NCBI GenBank assembly: GCA_026770585.1
Contig: MU646372.1
Span: 464,369 to 483,303, forward strand
Source of the DNA: Baffinella frigidus
Taxonomy: Eukaryota; Cryptophyceae; Cryptomonadales; Baffinellaceae
Length of the DNA: 18,935 bases
Direction: 5' to 3'
The translations under genes and the position numbers were made by a program. Positions within the stretch are counted from its first letter, which is position 1, and every line of letters starts with the position of its first letter. Below the pieces are notes generated by a model. The model had not been told where the DNA came from and ran no database searches. It saw only the letters and a program-made list of their open reading frames with translations. Below, one piece after another: positions 13,885 to 18,935 of this stretch.

Positions 13885-14240
13885 GATAGTGTTTAGGGTT
13901 TCGGGATTGGGGTTTAGGGGTTCGGGTTTAGAGTCTAAGGTCTAGGGTCTAGGACTCAAAGTTTAGGGTTTAGGGTTTAGGGTTTAGGGTTTAGGGTTTA
14001 GGGTTTAGGGTTTACTTTTTAGGGGTTAGGGTTAAGGGGTCAGGGTTTAGTGTTCAGGGTTTAGGGTTTAGGGTTTAAGGTTTAGGGTTTAGGGTTTAGG
14101 GTTTAGGGTTTAGAGTTAACTGTTTACTGTTTAGGGTTGAGGGTTTAGCGATCAGGGTTTAGTGTTCAGGGTTCAAAGTTTACAAAGTTTCGGTTTTAGG
14201 GATTAGGGTTTAAGATTCAGGGTTTAGGGTCGAGGCTTTC
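13885..14240 (+). repeat. Telomere-like block 3, with the longest perfect runs
   Basis: Seven perfect consecutive TTTAGGG units at 13962-14010 and several near 14055-14113, among drifted units. This fixes the underlying motif as the plant/algal type. Confidence 0.9.
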
Positions 14241-14282
14241 AGATTTGTTTCTTTCCTTCAGGAACAAACCTTTTTTTGGCTG

Positions 14283-14540
14283 GTGGGGTTTAGGATTGTG
14301 GGTTTGGGGTGTTGGGTTTGGAGTCTGGGCGTTGGGGTTTGGGGTTTGGGTTTTGAAGTTTGGGGTTGGGGGTTGAGGCTTTGGGGTTGGGGGTTGGGGT
14401 TCAGATTTTCAGGGTTTAGGAATCAGTGTGAATGTTTCAGGGTTTAGGGTTCAGAGTTTATGGATTAGGGCTTAGATTTTAGTGATTGGTTCAGGGTTGA
14501 AGGTTCAGGGTTCAAGGTTTAGGGTTTAGGGTTTAGGGTT
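14283..14540 (+). repeat. Degenerate telomere-like block 4
   Basis: Follows a short non-repeat spacer (14241-14282, TTGTTTCTTTCCTT-like, echoed at about 15231). Mostly TTTGGGG, TTGGGGG and TTCAGGG forms. Confidence 0.85.
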
Positions 14541-14617
14541 TCATGGTCTTTTTGCAAAAAGAGTCTGCATAACCAGTTCTAGTGTCCGCCTAAGACGGGA
14601 GTTGAAAAACCCCAACG
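14541..14617 (+). repeat. Dispersed repeat G, copy 5
   Basis: TCATGGTCTTTTTGCA, CCAGTTCTAGTGTCCGCCTA, then GGGAGTTGAAAAACC, bounded at the left directly by TTTAGGG units. Confidence 0.65.
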
Positions 14618-14764
14618 AGAGAAGCAGGCTGACCTTTCCTAGACCATGAAGGATAAGTAGGTAAGATTTACTCACATGTTCTCAGTTGACTAATACTGGC
14701 CACTTCGGCCACTTATGGCGAGTAGACCCTATTAAGTGGATCACTCTCACCTGAAGGACCTAAC

Positions 14765-15235
14765 GGATTGGGTCTGGGTTTAGGATTGAAGATTAAGAAT
14801 GTAGGGTTTAGGATTTAGGGTTGAGGGTTGAGAGCTTAGGGTTTAGGGTTTAGGGTTTATGGTTGAGGGTTTAGGGGTCAGAGTTTTTAGGGTTGAGGGT
14901 TGAAGGTTCAAGGTTCAGAGGTAAAGGTATAGGGTTGAGGGTTGAGGGTTGAGGGTTTTGTGTCTAGGATTTAGGGTTTAGGGATTAAGGTATAGTGTTG
15001 AGTGTTTTGTGTTTGGGGTTTAAGGTTCAGTGTTTAGGGTTATGAGTTTAGGGATTAGGGTTTAGGGTTTGAGGTTTATGGTTTAGAGTTAAGTATTTAG
15101 AGATTAGGGTTTAGAGTTAAGTATTTAGAGATTAGGTTTTAGGGTGCAGGGTCCCAGGTTTAGGGATCAGGGTTCAGGTTTTTTGGGTTCAGGGTTAAGG
15201 TTCAGGGTTTGGGGTTTAGGCTTTAGGATTTGTTT
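14765..15235 (+). repeat. Degenerate telomere-like block 5
   Basis: Long drifted tract with TTGAGGG and TTTAGGG forms. GTATTTAGAGATTAGG-containing words are repeated at about 15090 and 15120, showing secondary tandem duplication. The preceding 14618-14764 bases hold CTGGCCACTTCGGCCACTTA and no gene. Confidence 0.85.
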
Positions 15236-15385
15236 CTTTTTTCAAACCTTTCCTGGCTGGTGTCATGCTCCACATAGATCTCAACAGGCAACGGGAGGAC
15301 CGGATACACATCCCACAGCTGGTGGCGGCAACATCTTACACGAAGAATAGAAGGACCGTACTCTCTCTGGCTCTGTTGCAGTCGG

Positions 15386-15457
15386 ATGTGGACTCACCAG
15401 TTTTCATTTCGAAAAATAACTGAATCAGTTCCCATGTGGACTCACCAGTTTTCATTT
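15386..15457 (+). repeat. Direct repeat, 24 bp, 48 bp apart
   Basis: ATGTGGACTCACCAGTTTTC begins at 15386 and again at 15434. The bases before it (15236-15385) show no gene; CTCTGTTGCAG at 15371 looks like an acceptor but no coding frame follows. Confidence 0.75.
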
Positions 15458-15546
15458 AGGATATCTTTTGCGGATAAACTTATCCAACAAACTGATGTCC
15501 TTAGGGCCGTTTTTTTGAGCGGGCTGATCTGCAATAACGACACCTC

Positions 15547-15662
15547 AAAAATTCTAACTGGCCGGAGATCCTTAGGATTTCCCTGAGGCCCAAAATTCTA
15601 ACTGGCCGGAAATGATTTTGAAAAAGAATTAAAATTGTAAGGGCCCTCTACAATTTTAAGTC
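15547..15662 (+). repeat. AATTCTAACTGGCCGGA direct repeat and an 11-bp stem-loop
   Basis: The direct repeat occurs at about 15548 and 15592. At 15629-15659 TTAAAATTGTA and TACAATTTTAA enclose AGGGCCCTC. T-rich DNA follows. Non-coding. Confidence 0.65.
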
Positions 15663-15762
15663 TTTTTGCTTTACATTTTTTTTCTCAAAAATCTTTTTTC
15701 CCGTTTTGTTTCAGCCCACGGTGCACCGCATGGCGCCCCCCCACTCCCCGCACCTCAACTGA

Positions 15763-15781
15763 CCCCCCCCCCCCCCCCCCC
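15763..15781 (+). repeat. Poly-C run (19)
   Basis: Homopolymer of 19 C within C-rich sequence; its length is likely to be uncertain in an assembly. Confidence 0.9.
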
Positions 15782-15911
15782 GCCTGGAACCTGAAAAACA
15801 AATTCAAACGAATTCAGGCCTGAGATGTCGTTTTGGACAGGTTATTTGGATCAGGCGGCTCAAAAAGAACGGCTTTAGGCAATCCGTAGGTTTGCCACGA
15901 AATGCCTGAGT

Positions 15912-15943
15912 TGTGAGCCTCGGTCGGACAGGTGATGAGCCTC
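15912..15943 (+). repeat. 32-bp word, exact copy of 8167-8198
   Basis: Identical over 32 bases to the segment in array II. The bases on either side (15782-15911, 15944-16115) show nothing else recognisable. Confidence 0.85.
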
Positions 15944-16115
15944 AATGGTTGACTAATGAAGGTAAGTTCTCTCTCGCTTGTGTGTGGGCCTTGGCCGGCT
16001 CATGAGTAGTCCGCTGTGTGGCAGGGCGGAGCTCCAGGCGAGGACCACTTGAGTGGCCAAGTGACCAAAAAATAGCCAACTAGGAGTGACTCTTCTCGTT
16101 GTCAAGACGTTCTGG

Positions 16116-16220
16116 TATCCCTTAAGTGGCCAGCCGGTCAAATTTGACCGCCAAGAGGTCCTAGGTAGGTCCTAGGGCCCTACAGTAGGGCGTATGCGCC
16201 TACTGGCCACTTAAGGGATA
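16116..16220. mobile_element. MITE family E, about 105 bp
   Basis: TATCCCTTAAGTGGCCAG mirrors CTGGCCACTTAAGGGATA. Inside are a perfect 16-bp palindrome (CGGTCAAATTTGACCG, 16135-16150) and the GGGCCCTACAGTAGGG core shared with family D. It abuts or overlaps the next element. Confidence 0.7.
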
Positions 16221-16339
16221 TGGGTGACTCGCTCACAAGAAACCGCCCCCCCCCTAGGACCCTACAGTAGGCCTATGCCTAGGGCCCTATGGTGGTCCTA
16301 GGGGGTGGGTGTTTTTTTTATGAGCGAGGTACCCCTGTA
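16212..16339 (+). mobile_element. MITE family D, copy 4 (left end diverged)
   Basis: The right end and core match family D (CCTAGGACCCTACAGTAGG, GAGCGAGGTACCCCTGTA); the left end reads GGGTGACTCGCTCACAAG and merges with the right arm of the family E element. Confidence 0.7.
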
Positions 16340-16388
16340 GCTGCTTGGCCCAGCACGCCCTGAGCCAGGCCAGTCCCCACTCCTTCTG

Positions 16389-16463
16389 GAAGCATGGTCT
16401 TTCTAGAACCAGTTCCGGTGTCCGCCTATGCGGGCAGCTCGAAGAACTCAAGGGACCGAAAGG
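16389..16463 (+). repeat. Dispersed repeat G, copy 6
   Basis: GAAGCATGGTCTTTCTAGAA, CCAGTTCCGGTGTCCGCCTA, then GAACTCAAGGGACCGAAAGG. Confidence 0.65.
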
Positions 16464-16777
16464 ATCTGCCGTCGGAGGTGACTGAGGCGCTGTAACGCGG
16501 AGGAGCAGGAGCTGGAGATGAAACACGGCTGGAGGATGAAACACGGCTGGTAGCGAATTTTGTAGCGAATTTACTCAATGGGACAGCAGCTTCGTTTCCT
16601 TCCTCTTGGGCGCCCTGTTGGCTGCGCGTGTGTCGAAGCGCCCGCGTGCGAGTAGTTGTGCGGGAGATGCTTTGGTGCTTGTATTTACACTCACGTCGAA
16701 GGCCACAGCCCACCTCACTCTTGAGGAGTTGGGAGTAATGTACGGATGAGCTCCTCGACTCTACCCATGCAGGTGTT
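16464..16777. other. No supported gene; short duplications
   Basis: GATGAAACACGGCTGG occurs twice (about 16518, 16536) and TAGCGAATTT twice. A 130-codon minus-strand ORF covers this stretch, but it begins in a tandem repeat, ends in repeat G, and is Ser/Thr/Arg-rich without any domain. Confidence 0.35.
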
Positions 16778-16861
16778 GTTTGATGCCCGTACTTGATTCC
16801 GCACGGTTTGATACCCATACTTTACTCCACACGGTTTGATATCCGTACTTGATTCCACACG
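16778..16861 (+). repeat. Three perfect-length 28-bp tandem units
   Basis: GTTTGAT-CCC-TACTT-A-TCC-CACG-type units at 16778, 16806 and 16834, each exactly 28 bp, differing at several positions. The following 16862-17099 shows no gene. Confidence 0.85.
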
Positions 16862-17099
16862 GAAAGAGATGCCTCTCGAGTGAGGATTCCCCCGAAATAA
16901 GCTCTATGTCTAATGTCTACACAAATGACTTCTTCTCCCGCCCGAGGCGGGCCGCAGTCTTGGTTGGTCCTCACAGCTTCTCCCATTGTATGCATGTGCT
17001 GTATCGTGCAGCAGAGGCAGCTTGACGCAGCGACAGACATGTGTATTCGAATCACAGCGCCGGCAGTTTACAGGCAGCGCCAACACCAAGGGCGGCGCA

Positions 17100-17220
17100 T
17101 ACAGGGGTACCTCGCTCATAAGAAATCGCCCCCCCCAAGGACCCTACAGTAGGGCTACGCCTAGGGCCCTATGGTGGTCCTAGGGGAGATGCGCTGCCTT
17201 ATGAGCGAGGTACCCCTGTA
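17100..17220 (+). mobile_element. MITE family D, copy 5
   Basis: TACAGGGGTACCTCGCTCAT to ATGAGCGAGGTACCCCTGTA, core CCCTACAGTAGGGCTA. The G-run arm has changed to GGGGAGATGCGCTGCC, so the hairpin is imperfect there. Confidence 0.85.
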
Positions 17221-17624
17221 GCAGCGCCGGCTGTGCTGGGGAGCCGGACGCACGCTGCAGTGATCCGCCAAGAGAAACCACGCGAGAGCGCGAGAGGTGT
17301 GCGCACGCAGAAGGGCTGGAGGAACGCGGCTATGTGTGCGACTCGACAAGCTGCCAGCCCCGCCCGGTGTCCTTCACTTCGCCGTCCCCTCGCCTGATGT
17401 TCGGTCCACCGGTCAGGGATTCAGCTCCCGGATCTAGCGAGAAAAACTGGCACCGGGCGGCGGCGCTGCGCACATTCAAGAAACGGAAACGAACCCCTCT
17501 TCCAAAAAGCATGGATGCAAGACCGAGAGCGAGGCTTACGAGTGCTTCTCGGAGGGGAGGAGGGGCCAGTGGCGAAGCTGGGTGTGGGTGGGAAAGGAAA
17601 GGTATCATGGAGGGTGCAGGTGGT
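17221..17624. other. Unassigned GC-rich sequence
   Basis: Open frames exist on both strands (plus RTFKKRKRTPLPKSMDARPR at about 17480-17535; minus LREALVSLALGLASMLFG over the same part). Neither has a recognisable domain, start or splice context, so I call no gene. Confidence 0.3.
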
Positions 17625-17770
17625 GTGGAGGGTTTAAGGGTTGGGGTTTAGGGTCTAGGGTTTAGGGTTCAGGGTTTCGGGTTTCGGGTTTCGGGATTAG
17701 GGTTTCGGGATTAGGGTTCCGGGTTCCGGGTTTCGGGTTTCGGGATGAGGGTTCAGGGATGAGGGGTTTG
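17625..17770 (+). repeat. Degenerate telomere-like block 6
   Basis: TTTAGGG drifting to TTTCGGG and TTCCGGG forms. A short echo (TTTAGGCTGT-like) lies at 17905-17950 between two exon-like copies. Confidence 0.8.
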
Positions 17771-17849
17771 GGGTGAGTGCGCACTTGAGCAAGAGGTGCG
17801 CGAGGTCCTTGTCGCCGATGATGTCCTTGTTCACCTCCTCAAGCACCTG
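17771..17849 (-). pseudogene. Exon-like segment III, longest copy
   Basis: On minus, after GGGATCG and CAG, the frame reads QVLEEVNKDIIGDKDLAHLL, then LKCALTP, and runs into telomere-like DNA. G/C-ending codons and a charged helical composition suggest genuine protein ancestry. Two shorter copies lie upstream on the same strand (17958-17997, 18150-18167). Family not recognised. Confidence 0.4.
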
Positions 17850-17957
17850 CGATCCCGAAAGCAGTAATTAGGCGGCCGGATTGAATACCAACGGCGATGT
17901 CGGGTTTAGGCGTTACGACTGTAGGCTTTAGGGTTAAGTCTTTAGGCTGTCAAGATT

Positions 17958-17997
17958 TATTGCCGATGATGTCCTTGTTCACCTCCTCGAGCACTTG
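17958..17997 (-). pseudogene. Exon-like segment III, copy 2
   Basis: WQVLEEVNKDIIGNKS on minus, preceded like copy 1 by a TTTCGGGAT-like word. It differs from copy 1 silently in the shared part (CTT/CTC) and loses similarity after GGC. Confidence 0.45.
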
Positions 17998-18040
17998 CCA
18001 TCCCGAAACCGTGAGCCAGGATGGGAGGGGCCCTCCTCGT

Positions 18041-18138
18041 ACAGGGGTGTCTCTCTCAAGCAACACCCCGCCCCCCCATAGGAGCCCACAGTCTCTCAAA
18101 TGCACGAATCCACCCCCCACTAGGTGCCAACAGTATGC
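18041..18138 (+). mobile_element. Decayed family D MITE
   Basis: TACAGGGGTGTCTCTCTCAA and CCGCCCCCCCATAGGAGCCC follow the left half of family D; a second weak echo (CCCCCCACTAGGTGCCAACA) follows. The right end is lost. A fragment of the same core (CCTAGGACCCTACAG) is at 18389-18403. Confidence 0.55.
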
Positions 18139-18149
18139 CTGATGTTCTC

Positions 18150-18167
18150 GTTCACCTCCCGCACCTG
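18150..18167 (-). pseudogene. Exon-like segment III, decayed copy 3
   Basis: QVREVNENI on minus (the frame extends to about 18140), again behind a TTTTCGGCG-like word and CAG. A codon has been lost relative to VLEEVNKDI. Confidence 0.35.
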
Positions 18168-18483
18168 TCCACGCCGAAAACAGAAAGGGGCCCAGAAAGG
18201 GAGATCCTGAAACGGCAGAAAGGGAGATGATACAGAAACAGGCGGTGTCGCCATCCGGAGATGCTCCTGACTCGCCCAAGCCTTCCCACTACTCGCCCAT
18301 GGTGCTGCGCCACCGTTTCGGATATCATGCCGACAGTCAACGTTGAAGGACCCTTCAGGGTTGCCTGGTGCAGAAAGCCTCCTAGGACCCCCTAGGACCC
18401 TACAGCGGGCCTCTACCTACAGTACCGGGAATGTCCTCCGGGCCTACGCATGAAAAAAGCCCAACGTCGAAGGCGGACTAATT

Positions 18484-18681
18484 TCAACGCGACTCGGTAC
18501 ACACTGTACAATAGCTGGCTTTACAACCCAGAGTCACGTCCAAAGAAGTTACCGGAGTCACGTCCAAACATAGTGCGCCTTGGACGCGGGCGTTGGAGAT
18601 GACCTGGGGTTTTAGGAGGGCGTGCATCTCCTCGGAGGTGAGCGACTCGCGGACCGTCGTCAGGCTGCCCAGTTGGGGTGC
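18484..18681 (-). pseudogene. Exon-like segment IV, unknown protein
   Basis: On minus the frame APQLGSLTTVRESLTSEEMH, then ALLKPQVISNARVQGAL, has strong G/C-ending codon use; after about 18585 it loses that character, passes through a direct repeat (GACGTGACTC) and stops at 18486-18484. The pattern SLT-EE--ALL----NA-VQ--L faintly recalls the DEUBAD domain of the proteasome receptor Rpn13/ADRM1, but this is a weak likeness from memory. It has the same strand as segments III and may belong to the same broken gene. Confidence 0.35.
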
Positions 18682-18686
18682 GTGTT

Positions 18687-18850
18687 AGGGTTCAGGGTTC
18701 AAGGTTTAGGGTTTGGGGTTTGGGTTTTGGGTTTTGGGTTTTGGGGTGTGGGGTTTAGGGTGAGGGGTTTAGGGTGTGGGGTTTAGGGTTTAGGGTTTAG
18801 GGTTTGGGGTTTAGGGTTTATGGGTTTAGGGTTTTAGGTTTTAGGTTTTA
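18687..18850 (+). repeat. Degenerate telomere-like block 7
   Basis: TTCAGGG, TTTAGGG, TTTGGGG and TTTTGGG units, including three or more perfect TTTAGGG in a row near 18784. It ends in a GA tract. Confidence 0.85.
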
Positions 18851-18935
18851 AGAGAGAGAGAGAGAGGGGGGGGGCTCGGGCTCGTTCTGGATTGGGCACC
18901 TGGCGACGCGCAGAGAGAGAGAGAGAGGGGGGGGG
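18851..18935. repeat. Two GA-plus-poly-G tracts at the right end
   Basis: 18851-18874 and 18912-18935 are each a GA run followed by G8-9, separated by 37 bp of unique sequence; the second runs to the window end. Confidence 0.85.

Noticed and set aside
15144-15350. 68-aa ORF out of telomere-like DNA
   Set aside because: The first half is translated TTTAGGG-type repeat and the rest has no support.
16426-16818. 130-aa minus-strand ORF
   Set aside because: It starts inside a 28-bp tandem repeat and ends in dispersed repeat G; composition is Ser/Arg/Thr low complexity.

Overview
This window looks like nuclear DNA of a eukaryote, most likely the gene-poor, repeat-rich edge of a chromosome in a microalga. 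Several blocks are built of degenerate TTTAGGG-type heptamers, the telomere motif of plants and many algae. The few stretches that read as coding are GC-rich at third codon positions and are broken by candidate GT-AG introns. There are many short, near-palindromic non-autonomous transposons, no bacterial-style operons, and no rRNA, tRNA or CRISPR that I could see. A secondary-plastid alga such as a cryptophyte is my guess, at low confidence: I have a vague impression of similar repeat-derived peptides there, but could not check it.

Left edge (1-2310) is the most gene-like part. On the minus strand, a protein with paired PP1-docking motifs (GILR, then RVGF) can be followed through one phase-compatible intron and off the left end. 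Upstream of it, around 1525-1882, both strands offer a plausible coding reading: a signal-peptide-like ORF on plus and a helical exon on minus. A plus-strand exon containing LRLRGG lies at about 2064-2228.

From 2470 to 5150 the DNA is mostly foldback elements, small non-autonomous transposons (MITEs), duplicated segments and perfect palindromes, with no gene I can support.

From 5150 to 10260 lies the most unusual structure. It is a chain of tandem arrays in which short exon-like segments, each encoding a hydrophobic stretch and sitting behind a candidate CAG acceptor, recur many times in diverged, mostly broken form. An exon with a donor (5545-5643) and two kinds of downstream exon (from about 6624 and from about 8938) are all in phase 0 with one another. 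They could be the exploded remains of one membrane-protein gene, or a set of alternative exons. Transposons have landed inside the arrays, and sibling units show the empty sites.

From 10260 to 13110 are several near-perfect hairpin MITEs (TA target), a dispersed 75-bp repeat, a GA microsatellite and a possible gene scrap. From 13119 to 15235 is a long telomere-like tract interrupted by other repeats. From 15236 to the right end are AT-rich repeat DNA, more hairpin MITEs, telomere-like blocks, and minus-strand exon-like pieces, one of them present three times.

Apart from the left-edge PP1-docking gene, I would call no complete, intact gene in this window.
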